Source: Porogramme epimiltina
Taxonomy: Eukaryota; Basidiomycota; Agaricomycetes; Polyporales; Polyporaceae
Direction: 5' to 3'
Assembly: GCA_900155495.1 (NCBI GenBank)
Contig: FTLJ01000160.1
Span: forward strand, 62,001-126,000
DNA: 64,000 nt
Shown: piece after piece, positions 31,709-42,732 of the stretch
Layout: each line of letters begins with the position of its first letter
Numbering within the stretch: position 1 is the first letter of the stretch
The notes under the pieces: generated by a model
Databases searched by the model: none
What the model saw: the letters and a program-made list of their open reading frames with translations, nothing else
Told to the model about the DNA's origin: nothing
Made by a program: the position numbers and the translations under genes

Positions 31709-34150
31709 TCACTTCTTCAACGTCGAGCTCTCGATCCACCGCTCCGGCACCCCGCGCGCGATGAGCATGTTCGTCACGGCCTTGATCTGCTTCCCCTGCA
31801 CCATCACCTCGAGCATGTTCGGCTTGCCCTGCACGGGCGACACTGGTAGCGTGGCACACGTAAGCACTTCTGTCGAAGGCGGATGGCAAGTGGGGAGACG
31901 CAACGCACCGGACGTGGCACTCGCACAGAGCTTTCGGAGCTCGTCGGCGAGCTCGTCTGCCACTAGACCGAAGGGCTCGTATCCTGTGATGAACGTGCAC
32001 GCTTTGCGGCTCTGCCGCATCTTCACGATGATCGAGACGGGCTTCATCTCGCCCTTCCTGCGCATTCGTAAATATGGCGTCAGCGCGATGCATATCACAA
32101 TTTGCGAGCGCAAGGGAGAAAGAGAGGACCCAGTCACGCGACTGAAAGGCACACTCACTTTCGTAAAAGCTCGCGCCCTTCCCCTCCAATTTCGTGCCAC
32201 GCCTCCATGTTTCGGAACACTCTCTTCAAAACCTGGTCGCGCTTTAAGAACTCGGGCGTCTCGCGCTGGCCTTGCAAAGCAACTGCTCGTGTAAGCGCGT
32301 CGTCCGCCCCGACGTTAATGTATTGCTGGTCGTTGGTATTTATGAGGCTGTGCGCCGTGATGTATGCGTTTACGGTTTCCTTTACGTCCGTGGAGGAATA
32401 TAGGTCTGACGTACTGCGAAAGGGGTCAAGGAAAGAAGGGCAGATATGGAGGGTGGACGCACTCTTTCTCTGCGGCTACGAAGAAGGGGACTGTTGACGC
32501 AAGGGGCTTCCAGAGCTCTACGACGTGGAATTCGCCTTTGCGCTTCTCCTCGACCTCTTTCTGTTTTTGCTCGCGGTCTCCTGCTTTCTTCATCTTGGCT
32601 TCGGCGTCGCCGATGGTGCGATGGGACTGCTGTGATAGCACCGCTGGATGTTGTGGATAGACCGCTACCGAAGGTGGGTCAGGAACATACACCCTATGTC
32701 AGGAAAGATAGAGGAGGTTGGTTCACCCATCACGACGATATCGCCCTTCGCCTCTTTGACTTTGACGATGCCCTCCTTGGCGACTGCCTTTAGAAATGAC
32801 TTGACGTTCTTGAAAGTGGAGTGTTTGATGTCCAGAGAACTCGCGTCTGCCAAACCAACGAGATGGATCAGCCTGGAGCGATGGGACCACATATGCCAGG
32901 AACATCACCAGATAATCCGTGTATACTCATCGCGTACAGAGGACGCGCAGGAAGGATATAAGAGCTCCAAAACGTTGAAGCAGACATCGGGAACGTTGCA
33001 CCGGAAAGGCTCTTGCTAATCGCGTGAAGCAACGCAGCGCGAAGGTATTCTGAGATCTCTGTAATACAGGAATAGGTCAAGCTCTAGGCGCCAGTGATGC
33101 TGCGGTACGTAACGTACCCTCTGGTGTTGCAGGTCGGGCTTCTGGGGCGTCGCTTTCACTCTCATTCGGTGCTGGTGTGGTTTCAGTCGATTGGGGTGGT
33201 TCATCCTGAGTGTCGCCTTGAGTCGCATCAAGCGGAGCATCGTCTCCAGCTTTCTGCGACCCTTCGCCTGCGGCTTCGGCTTGTTCTTCGTCGGGGTGGT
33301 CCAACGGGGCGCCGTCATTAGTTTGGGTCTCCCGCGGTGCGGGTGGCTCGGCCTTTTTACCAGGACCCATCTCCCATAGCGCGTCTTTCCAAGTGTGCAG
33401 GATGTATACGGCCTTGCCCTTCACATTCCTGTCCTCGGCGGAGCGCAATGCATCTGAGGACACTGTCATGCGTCCGACGGCGAGCGGGGGTCCGACGGCG
33501 CCGGGATGATATTGCGTCACGGCAACGAGTTGATTTTTGTGAAGTGAGGGAAAGTGTTGAACCACTGTCTTGGGGCGCAGTGAGATTGGTGAGTGTAGTT
33601 GAAGGCGAGGTGAAATGGGAGGAAGCACCTCCAGGGATCATGAGATCGGCGCCGCCGATGAGCTTAGGGACGACCGGTGCCGGTGTGGAGAGGAAGGGGA
33701 GTATGTTCGGATACTTCCATAAAGTGTATACTGTGACACGAGCTCGTAAGCAGTAAAGTAAGTGATATGTCGGCGCTGCTTACTAGTCGGAAGCAGCTCT
33801 TCAGATCCTTTACCGATTGTGAACCACAGCGGATCACCATCCGGTGAGAGATAGGCCACCTGGAGGTGAAGATGAAAATGATGTGGCTAAGGAGACAAGA
33901 GGGGACCTACCCCAGGCGCTTCAGAGTGTGTGCTGAATTTCCGAGTCTGCAGGCCGTCTGGGACGAGTAGGTCGCCATCGCTCGCTTCGATGGCAGGATA
34001 GGTCTGCAGCACACGTAGCTTGAGCTTCTTGCGATCGGAGCCACGTAGAGGAGCTGTGTGATGCCGGTAGTATAAGGAACAGCATTCGCAGGATATTCTA
34101 AAGCCGTGCTTACCGGAGGTCTTGAGATCTGCCAGTGCCTTCTTGAACAT
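31709..34150 (-). CDS. TMA64: Translation factor eIF2D / Tma64
   Basis: Starts at ATG 34148-34150 with M-F-K-K-A-L, typical of eIF2D, and ends at TGA 31709-31711. The order of domains fits the family. An N-terminal DUF1947/PUA region is seen (L-K-L-R-V-L and Y-L-S-P-D-G-D-P-L-W-F near 33830), followed by an acidic linker rich in Glu, Pro and Thr (33090-33370). A winged-helix region comes next (S-T-F-W-S-S-Y-I-L-P near 32970), then an SWIB-like part (K-N-V-K-S-F-L-K-A near 32810). The C-terminal SUI1 domain has T-x-I-T-G-Y-E-P-F-G and ends with V-M-V-Q-G-K-Q and W-I-E-S. eIF2D delivers or removes tRNA at the 40S P-site during recycling and non-canonical initiation in the cytosol. It is a housekeeping gene that marks the end of the unstable kinase/peptidase zone. 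Confidence 0.9.
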
Positions 34151-34857
34151 GGTCGGGGGCAGAACTAGCGATCAAATTCGCCGTGCCGATTGGGATTTGA
34201 TGGGACGTCATCGTCGCCATCTCAAATGTTCCCACGGCCACACTAGCGCTACCATTTTGATGATGCCGAGAGCCCGGCATGATGGATTTCCCTTTTGCGG
34301 TGCATTTCGTTGGCCGCCGAGTGATGCCGAGTCCATCCGAGCTAGTCACTGCCACCCTGGTGCCCCTCTCGGCGTCGTCCTCGGCCACGAGCTGCAGTGC
34401 TCAACTTAGCCCGTCTATTCTCGTGCGAGCGCGCCCGGGCTTTCCCAGCACGAGCAGAAGAAGCCGTGGAGGACATCGATAACTTCTGCCTTGCGGTGGC
34501 CCATCGACGTTGTGGAAGTACTGGTCGGAGACTCCGACTTGGCAGATGACATCAAGAATGCTTTCGCTACACGCCGCACACCAACCGTCTCGAACATCAA
34601 CATAACGAGAACATAAAACGCGGTGTCTGTGTGGGCAAGTACCGGTGCTATCCCGTACTGGTATTGCTGCATCTGACCACCTATCGTGCAGCACGGCATT
34701 GGCGGCACAGAAAAAAGTGCCCGCTAGAGCCTTCCGCAGGCCCGGCCGGCATGTCGCGGCGGCACTGTGGGCGTGATCACGTCGAGAAGTTCGCGCAGGC
34801 TTCGCGTCCACTTCACGTCCCTTTCCCCCGCTCCACCATCTCCGCGAGAGCCGCACC
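34151..34857. promoter_or_regulatory. Divergent intergenic region
   Basis: Shared upstream region of TMA64 (minus) and the gene at 34858 (plus). A minus-strand open stretch at 34415-34708 has one hydrophobic segment followed by a Ser/Thr-rich part and might be a fragment of a membrane-protein gene; this is not supported enough to call. Confidence 0.35.
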
Positions 34858-35655
34858 ATGGTCGCCCCCGGGCCCCTCACGCTCCTCCTCGTCTCCATGG
34901 TCGGCCTCGAGCACCTCCCCGCCGCGTACGACTGCCTCTGGCGCTCGTTCCGCGGCGTGTACGGCGCGCGCCACGCCTTTGTCGTCGACCGCGCGTGCCT
35001 CCTCTCCTCGTTCAGCCTCCTCGAGCTCGGCACGGGCGCGGCCATCGAGCGCGCGGACAACCTGGTGTGGGTCGCGCGCGACGGCGCCGCACCCGCCGAC
35101 CCGGCGCGCGCCGCGGACGAGTTCGACGCGCTCCTGAGCGGCCTGCGCGCCGCGGCGGCGGAGCTCGAGCCCGCGGCGCCCCAAGCGGCGCTGGGGGTGC
35201 CCGAGGAGGGCGCGCGGGTCGTCCACCGCGCGCAGGACGGGGTGTTCCTCTCGGTGGGAGAGGCCGCGCTGCAGTCGCTCGAAAGGGCGCTGCCGGAGCA
35301 TTGGAGCTATTCAGTCGTCCCCGCGTCCCCACGACCTCTGCTCTCCGTCGCGGGCGCCTCTGAGGACCGCGCACGCGAGTCCGACGGCAGGCCACTAGTG
35401 AGGCTCTACGCTCTTTTTCCGGTGTTGGCCAGTCGTACTGACAGGAACTCCATTGTGCGCCCTCTCTGTTATTGAAGGCTGGAGAGGCCGATCACTCGGA
35501 CGTCCGTGCGGTCGCTTCTCCGCCCGCTCAACTATCGGGTGGCGACGACCGAGAACGCCGCTGGACAATTGCTGGGCATTAAGTGCGTAGCCAGATCCTT
35601 ATTCTGCGTGAATCATACCTTAACTGACATCCTCGACAGCTCGCAGCCGTTCTGA
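34858..35655 (+). CDS. Homologue of the M28 N-terminal pro-region only
   Basis: ATG 34858 lies in a strong context (CACCATGG). The protein of about 220 residues has a hydrophobic N-terminus and aligns with the pro-region of the M28 peptidase at 19060: D-N-L-V-W-V-A-R against E-Q-L-V-W-L-Q-R, D-E-F-D-A-L-L-S against D-E-I-E-A-F-L-S, and D-G-V-F-L-S-V against D-S-A-L-I-S-V, followed by a Pro-rich segment in both. A second exon begins near 35476 and a last one near 35640, ending Q-P-F at TGA 35653-35655. No metal-binding or catalytic motif of M28 follows. The coding sequence is far more GC-rich than its neighbours. It is either a truncated relic or a stand-alone pro-domain, possibly inhibitory. 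The splicing model is tentative. Confidence 0.5.
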
Positions 35656-36473
35656 CGCTCTCCGTTGCCATCTCCAGAGGATGGGTGGCTCAGTGCGGCT
35701 TCACTTGATTCTGTTATCGATGTTGTTTCGTTTAGGGTTTCTTTTCGGGCTCGTGCGCTGGTTCGGTTACTGGGTTCCCAAATTACGTCGCGTGGCGCTT
35801 TGTATGTCGATCATTTGCTGTGTTCATATGCTTTCAACGGTATGCTCTTTCGTGACTCAAGGATGTACTTATACCCTGCCCTCCCTCCATACAACGATAC
35901 GCGCCGGTACGACTACAACGATTAAGATAAACTTCGATGCGAGCGCGTCTTAGCATCTACACTGCGTGCACCAAGACTCCGGTCACCACCAGATCAAGTT
36001 GCGTCGCACACCCGAAATCAACATAGAACAACATACAACCCTGATGTTACATTTCACATAGTACATAGTGTCTCCAGACGCATCCGGGACGAAGTACAAA
36101 CAGCTGTTCCGAGCCGAGTCGAGTCGAGTCGTCCCTCCCGCCCCTACCAACACTCTCCACATCTACCAACTACACCTCTACCTCGAACCCGGGTCCAAAC
36201 TCGCAACAGCCGATAATGAAGGAGATAATTTAATCGCAAAGGTGGGGGAACTCGTGAGAAGGCGTCATAGGGCGGATCGACGCCGCGGCGGAACGAAAAA
36301 GCACCGCGGGGCCGGGTGGATGGTGAGGGGTGTCGCGTAGTGGTCGTGAATGGGGCGTGAGTCGAATCGTGATGATGCGAAGGCGTGCGCGCGCGACGTG
36401 AATCTGTGCACAGCAAGTAGTACGGGTCAGCACCGCGCACTACACAGAGAGAGCAGTGAAGAGAGCGAACCGT
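35656..36473. other. Intergenic
   Basis: This region follows the short M28-like gene and lies downstream of the first pheromone gene (minus strand). It includes a short run of GAGTCGAGTC repeats at about 36110-36130. No gene was found. Confidence 0.4.
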
Positions 36474-36596
36474 TTACGCGATGGTGCACGTGCTGTGGTC
36501 GCTGCTCGAGCCCGTGTCCTCGCGGTCGACGAGCACGTCGGTGACCTCGGGGGCGGGAGCGGGGACGGGGGAGGAGATGGTGAAGAACGCGTCCAT
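36474..36596 (-). CDS. Mating pheromone precursor 1
   Basis: A single 40-codon ORF from ATG 36594-36596 to TAA. The protein begins M-D-A-F-F-T and ends with the prenylation box C-T-I-A immediately before the stop. A D-R-E motif about 13 residues before that Cys fits the charged processing site of basidiomycete lipopeptide pheromones, giving a predicted mature peptide of about 12 residues ending in a farnesylated, carboxymethylated Cys. It would be exported by an ABC transporter and sensed by a STE3-type receptor of a compatible mate. It is nearly identical in plan to those at 42488 and 44476. Length, N-terminus and CaaX box together make the call strong. The exact cleavage site is inferred. 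Confidence 0.88.
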   Translation of the reverse strand: MDAFFTISSPVPAPAPEVTDVLVDREDTGSSSDHSTCTIA

Positions 36597-36716
36597 TGCG
36601 GGGCAGAGGTTGGTGGTGAGTGCGAAAAAAAAGCTGGTGAGGCTTAAGTGTGCAGGCGCGAGCTGGAGGGCGACTTCGGGAGGTACGCTGGAGGGGCTGG
36701 CCATCAGTCCCGGCAA

Positions 36717-36724
36717 TATTTATA
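36717..36724 (-). promoter_or_regulatory. TATA box of pheromone gene 1
   Basis: TATAAATA on the minus strand, 121 nt upstream of the ATG. The same octamer lies at almost the same distance before the other two pheromone genes. Confidence 0.7.
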
Positions 36725-38503
36725 CCATTTTCTAGGGAGAAAGAAGGGAGGCCGCGCTCCACATCCACCTCTCGGTCCCGCTGGCGCGTGAGCAAAGTGC
36801 GCGGCCAACGCGATATCGCTTTCGCGGCGAATGGGGACGCGGCGGTGAGGTGCGGACGCCGACGCCGCGCGTCCAAAAAAAGCTGGAGGCCAAGACAATA
36901 GAGATTAAGCGCCCAGATCCGGAAGGAAGATGGGCGGTACTCACTATGCCTTGTGGTGTGCGCGATGGCCGCCTTAGGGCGGGATCGCAAGTGACGTGCG
37001 CGAGGAGGCGGCGGGGCCAATCAATGAAATCAGAAGGCCCCGCTCGTTCTGCAAAGTGGGGAAGGAGGAGGGAGACAATACGTGAAACGGCGGAAGCTAC
37101 CGGACGCTCCTGTGCTAACCCCCCCATATCTTCATATCCGTGCGCACAGATCTCCTAGCTTGAGTGAGCGAAGGGTAGAAAACGTGGGGGGCGCGGCGTA
37201 TGTAATATCTGAGTAATCCTGAGTTCCGGTCCCGAAACTGCATCGGGCGTAGTCCGCGGGCCATGAGTTCGCCCATGGGGCGCGCTTTATTGTGTCGTGG
37301 GCGCTTAGCGAAATTGGGCGGGTTCGCGAAGCTGGCAATCTCAGAGAGAGGATCGGACCGGACGCTTCCTGTGGCTGATGGATATCTATCCTTGGACGAA
37401 CGCGTTTTGGAAGATATAGTGCAATGCACACGTTGATGGAGCGCTATGGGACATGCGGCTTGCAGAGACAAAAAGGAGGGAAAAGTGCAGGGTTCTGGTG
37501 GACGGTGGGTGTAAAAAGGGTGGCGAAACGAACCGCTATGCCATAACAGCAGGACGGACCTTCGTTCCATGAGGTCTCGTACCGGTCTAGACACCCGGAC
37601 AGGTGGTGTACAGCGGTGATTGAACGAGCCGATGGTCATTGGGAGGATGTGGAGGGTGCGGCAATTGCGCCAACGTGCTCATGAGCACTGGCGCGGTGCA
37701 TGTATGAATGCAATTGCATTGAGATAGAAAGAAATTTATTGGAACGAGCGATTAAGTACATGCGGTCGCGACCTGGTGGATGCTCCCAGCATAAGTCTAA
37801 AGGGTGCACTCGGTCAAGGACTCACACACCCTGCTTCTCTTCCCCTTCGCGTGCCTCCCCATCTTCCCTCAAACCTCCCCTTGTTCAAGAATAGCGATGA
37901 CTCGTGCCGCCCCCAATCATTCGTGTAGCCTTGGTACCCGATAGAAGCTGCAGCTGCCTTTCCGGTGGGGGGATCGGTGAAGACCGGTATCCTGCACTCA
38001 CCGCTTCCATCCGAGCCTCCCCGAACGAACCATTCTTGGCACCGTTGGGGGGTCCGACTGGGGGGGGCTATGCCGAGCTTGAGCCACCTATCGTCGGTGT
38101 CGGGCCGCGAGCGACGTACAAGCCCAGATTCTATGCAAATTTGAGGAAGGTTGACTTGATGAGTACGTACGATTAGACTTGTATCAGACGCGTCGGCATG
38201 GTCGTGATCGTCGGGAACTGCCTTGAATGGGAAGATCGGCGAGGAAAGGACGCGAAAGGGAACGGAAGAGGGATCGATGGCCGCGCTGACACGAACGTTG
38301 GTCAGAGCGGGCGGGCGAGAGCGGGGATTCGTCGGCGTTCTGTCGTCGGGGGAGGAGAGACGGGTGCCCAACGGGGACGGACACGGTGAAAACACAGGCC
38401 GGCGCTACACGTGACGTCACCGATGAGGGCGATCGCCTCCTCAAAAACCCGACGAGGGCTGCCTTCACCCTCTCCTCCGTCTTCTGCCTCGCTGTCGACC
38501 ACG
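36725..38503. other. Intergenic between pheromone gene 1 and TPS-like gene
   Basis: The 1.8 kb upstream of both divergent genes. Short ORFs on both strands look like noise. GC-rich, low-complexity sequence is present at about 36750-36880 and 38250-38480. No receptor gene exons were recognised. Confidence 0.4.
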
Positions 38504-41500
38504 ATGAGCTCGCTGAGGCACCACAGAGTTATCATTGCCTCCCTCTTTCTCCCCAACACTGCGGTCCTCGGCGAGTCGCCCCCATCATCGCCCGCAGAGT
38601 CTCCTCTCGGGCCGAACCCCGCGTTTGGTACTCCGCAAGCCCGCTCTCACCCTCTCGCCAGAGCAAATGGGCCACTGAGGAGCATTGTAGAGGACCTTAG
38701 GGGAAAGGTGAGCATCTGTGTAAATTGGGAGCTTCAAGCGGCTTGGTGGAGAGAATTAGAATGTCTCGGGTGGAAGCTGCGGCAGAGTGTCTGAACGAAT
38801 GGATTCTACATACTCTCCGTGCATTCCCCTGCCGCATGTCACCAAATACTCCCCAATGTCGAGTAACCTTGATCAATGAACTGCACAATCCCACGCATCT
38901 ATTCCCCTCTGCGATTCTGCTGCGCCGCTATTTGCTCTTCGTTCGAATACCTCCACTGGACACAGCGCGCTCACGTTCATTCTAGTCGCGTCACCCTACC
39001 CCGTCCGTTAGTCCGGGAAGAGAAGCTTCAAACCCTTTCTCAAGGCTGTCTACGCCTCCCACCGCACCTCCCGAGTCTCTGCTAGATGCTCTCGCAAGTA
39101 AACTCGGTGGAGCCAAGACACCAGGCGCTAACGGAGCTGCTTCGGCCGCGAACGGTGCCCGGGGATTCCAGACTACCCATCACGGAAGCCAAGGCAGCCA
39201 ACCTCGGGTACAGCGCAGGGCGTCTCGCTCGTCTGCCCACCGCAACACCTCGCGGTCGCTCTCTGGGTCTCGTCACGATGCGACCACGCACAGCCAGAAG
39301 TGGCACGTCGAGGGGAACCCACACGTCAGTGCAGTTCCTCCATATTCCTTACCACTGCCGCCAACCCTGAATATATGCTCTCCGTAGTGTAACGGTGGCC
39401 TCAAGAACGCTATCGACAGCGTGGGGGACAGGCTACGCAGGAAACTCTGGGTCGGAACACTCGGGGCGAACACGGACGGTTTCCGCGAAAGCCTGCGTCG
39501 CAACATGGAATGGCGCATGCGCGAGGAGCGCGACAGCCTTCCGGTCTGGATCCCCGACGCCGAATTCGCCAGCTGCTACGACGAGTTCTGCCACCAGGTC
39601 CTCTGGCCCGCTCTCCACTACGCGATCCCCGACGCGCCGAAGACCAAGTCGTTCTACGAAAGCGCCTCGTTCAAGCAGTACATCGCCGTCAACCAGCGCT
39701 TCGCGGACGCGATTGTGTCGGCCTACAACGAAGGCGACATCATCTGGGTCAACGACTACCACCTCATGCTCCTCCCGTCCATGCTCCGCGAGCGTCTCCC
39801 CAGCGCCCCGATTGGGTTCTTCATGCATGTCGCATTTCCATCGTCGGAGATCTTCCGCTGCCTCAGCGTACGGCAAGACCTCCTGAAGGGCGTCCTTGGC
39901 TCGGATTTAATCGGCTTCCAGACGGCGAACTACGCACGCCACTTCCGTCAGACCGTGAGCCGGATTCTTTCTGCGGAGGCGCTTCCGAAGGGCGTCCAGC
40001 TGGAAGATCGCTTCGTCGACGTCGGCGTGTTCCCCATGGGAATTGACGTCAGTAGCATTACCGCTAAGAAGTGAGTCACAATTTGCGCTCGGGATGCTCG
40101 CTTGTATTGATGATTATGCATAGGCGAGAACCAGAGGTCATGGAATGGGTCAAGTCCCTGAAACAGCGTTACGCTGGGATGAAGCTCATCGTCGGACGCG
40201 ATAAGCTGGACGGAATCCAAGGAGTGCGCCTCAAGATACAAGCGTTCGAGGCATTCCTGGACAAGTACCCCGAGTATCAAGGCAAGGTGGTCCTCATCCA
40301 AGTCGCGCTGCAGACGACCGAGGAGAACGAGGCCCAGGGCGCCGTCGCTGACGTCATCTCGCACCTCAACTCTCGATTCTCAACTCTCACGTACCAACCG
40401 GTCGTCTTCCTGCACACGCAAGACCTCACGTTCAGCCAATACCTCGGTCTCCTTACCGTTGCGGACGCCTTCATGGTCACCAGTCTCCGTGAGGGGATGG
40501 CACTTCGCGCTCACGAGTTCGTCGAGTGTCAGGAGCAGCGCCACCGCCCGCTCATCCTGAGCGAGTTCACCGGCTCGTACAGCTTCAGTGGCTTTAGGTC
40601 GTGCATCCCTGTCAACCCCTGGGACAAACGCATGACCGCGAAGGCCATCCACCAGGCGCTCACCATGACTGACGATGAGGCGACATCGCGCTGGGAGGTA
40701 AGCGTCTTACGCGCCGCCCTCTGCATGGCCGCTGACGTCGTGCCCACAGGACCTCCACAATCACGTAGTCACCCAGAGCGCGCAAGCCTTCGTCACCTCG
40801 TTCCTCGTCCGCTGCCTGCGCTCGAACATCGAGCACACACAGAACGCTGAAACGATGACCGTCGCGACGCTCGACGTCGCGCGCATCCTCCCTCGCTACC
40901 GCCACACGCAGAAGCGGCTGCTGCTCATCGACTTCGAGGGCACGATCTGGCAGCGCGACATCACCACGATCGCGCGCAACACCGGTGTACTCGCTGGTAG
41001 CAAACGCGAGTTCGTGCCGCCGGAGGAGGTGATCCGGCTACTTAACCGGCTGGCGGAAGATCCGAAGAACCAAGTGTGGCTCCTGAGCGGGCTCCCTGTG
41101 AAGGGCATGCTGGACGTGGTGGCGGAGAAGGCGCCAACGATTGGGATTGTGTACGTGCTTCTGTTTCACGGGCTGGTCATGTCTCTGACGTTGTGGATAG
41201 CGCGGAGAACGGCTGTTACATCAAGTCGCGTTCGGACCGCGGGTGGGGGACCGGCTGGATCAGCATGGTCGCGAACTTCAATCTCACCTGGAAGGCTGCC
41301 TGTATAGAGATCTTACAATACGTATGTTTGGATATCATCCGCGTCACGTGCTCGTCTCATCTTTTCGCAGTTCTCGGAGCGCACCCCAGGCGCTTTCGTC
41401 GAGGAGCGCGAGGCATCCGTCGTCTGGCGCTTCTGGACAGGTGACACAACGGATACGCACGCCTCCGACTGGCAGTGGGCGCACCGGCAGGCTGCCGAGG

Positions 41501-41868
41501 CGCAGAACCACATCTTCGACTCGCTCGGGGAGCGGTACGGCCTGCGCATCATCCCCGGCTCGACGTCCTTCCTCGTCCTGCCGAACAACATCTCGCGCTC
41601 GACCGCGGTCGGCGCGGTGCTGCACCCAGGCGGGCCGACGCCCGCGCCCGCGTGGCTCGCGAACGCGGAGCCGGGCGAGTCGGAGAACGCGAGCGAGTTC
41701 GACTTTGTGCTCGCGGTCGGCAAGGACGAGAAGCTGATGCGGCGGCTGAACGAGCTCGACGGCGCGGAGACGTGCTCGACGCGCGCGCACAAGGGGACGG
41801 ACGCGAAGTGGTCGCTGAACGTCGACCAGGTCGTGCCCACCCTCTGGCGCTTCGCGGAGGCGAAGTGA
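38504..41868 (+). CDS. Trehalose synthase complex regulatory subunit (TSL1/TPS3-like pseudoenzyme)
   Basis: A multi-exon gene. The start is set at ATG 38504, just before R-V-I-I-A-S-L-F-L-P-N-T, the usual beginning of this family; ATG 38423 is an alternative. A Ser-rich linker exon lies at about 39020-39323. A GT20 glucosyltransferase domain follows (39395-40850; W-V-N-D-Y-H-L-M-L-L-P, G-F-F-M-H-V-A-F-P-S). The C-terminal HAD trehalose-phosphatase domain (40859-41868) opens with L-L-L-I-D-F-E-G-T. Key catalytic residues are changed: the Arg and Lys that bind UDP-glucose in active enzymes are Lys and Gln (D-K-L-D-G-I-Q-G), R-D-G-M-N-L is R-E-G-M-A-L, and the HAD D-x-D-G-T is D-F-E-G-T, without the later G-D-D motif. 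It should therefore act as a regulatory scaffold for TPS1/TPS2 in the cytosol. Only the linker exon edge is uncertain. Confidence 0.85.
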
Positions 41869-42487
41869 GGTATGGGGCATGGGAGGGGGCAGCCAGACGT
41901 ATAGGAAGAACAAGCGAGAAGTTAATAACGATCCGACATAGATGTAGAGTATCGATTGGGTTTTTTTGGGCTGCTTGACTTTGTTGTATTGGAGGCGACG
42001 ATGTAGTCATTAGTATGCTTGTTGTAGTACTATCGGAATCAATGTATGCGTGCTTGCAATGGTGAGACATACAAAGGAAACGTCTTGTTTGTGATTGTGG
42101 AGCGTAACTCTACCGGCGGTCGCCGGTGGTGGACAGCCCTATCGGCATACTCCGCGTAAACACCCCTCAAGGTGGCTATGAATGCTGGATCACTCGGCGT
42201 TCGACACACGGCATCCGAATGTGGTGACATAAACACATTGTTGACTGCATCGTCGTCTGCTAATCGTACAACAGCTTCGTCTCTATGTATCTCCACTCAT
42301 ACATCCTACAAGCCCACGAGAATCGAAAAAGGGGGTGGTGTGCGAAGGTCGAAGGTGATAACAATAATCGTAGTAGGGAAGACAGCGTCTTGTCGAAGGT
42401 GACGGAGGCTGTCATGTGCAGCTGCCTGTGATTCCCGGCAGGTCAGTACTCGGTCAACGAGGGTAGGGCCAGCTGACGGCACCTAGC
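41869..42487. other. Intergenic, convergent
   Basis: This region lies between the 3' ends of the TPS-like gene and pheromone gene 2. No gene was seen. Confidence 0.4.
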
Positions 42488-42607
42488 TTAGGCGATGATG
42501 CAGCTGCCGTGGCTGGAGCCACCGCCGGTCTCGCGGTCGACGAGGTCAATCTCGGGAGCCTCGACGGAGATGGGCTCGACGGGTGCAACGGTGAAGAAGG
42601 CGTCCAT
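42488..42607 (-). CDS. Mating pheromone precursor 2
   Basis: A 39-codon ORF from ATG 42605-42607 to TAA 42488-42490. It opens with M-D-A-F-F-T-V and closes with the CaaX box C-I-I-A. The D-R-E processing motif is present, predicting a mature peptide of about 11 residues, Gly/Ser/His-rich and farnesylated. The acidic, Pro-containing pro-region matches the other two precursors, but the mature part differs from both, so it may address a different receptor or overlap in specificity. No intron. Confidence 0.88.
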   Translation of the reverse strand: MDAFFTVAPVEPISVEAPEIDLVDRETGGGSSHGSCIIA

Positions 42608-42724
42608 TGTAGAGGTGGTGGTAGTGGTGGGAGCGGTGCGACGAGCGGAGGCTGCGAGCGCGAGGGGTAGAGGGGTCTGGTGAGTTCTCTGAGGGGGAAG
42701 TCCGTGAGGTACGTTCGGTGAGTG

Positions 42725-42732
42725 TATTTATA
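42725..42732 (-). promoter_or_regulatory. TATA box of pheromone gene 2
   Basis: TATAAATA on the minus strand, 118 nt upstream of the ATG, matching the position in the two sister genes. Confidence 0.7.

Noticed and set aside
31116..32189. The longest minus-strand ORF here (about 357 codons), crossing kinase copy 3 and the 3' end of TMA64
   Set aside because: It runs antisense through well-supported coding sequence of the kinase and in another frame through TMA64 exons, and has no protein features of its own.
34401..35301. Long ORFs antisense or out of frame to the gene at 34858
   Set aside because: They are products of extreme GC content; the Arg/Ala/Pro-rich translations have no domain features.
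39433..39876. 147-codon ORF antisense to the TPS-like gene
   Set aside because: It mirrors the GT20 domain coding exon and has no independent support.
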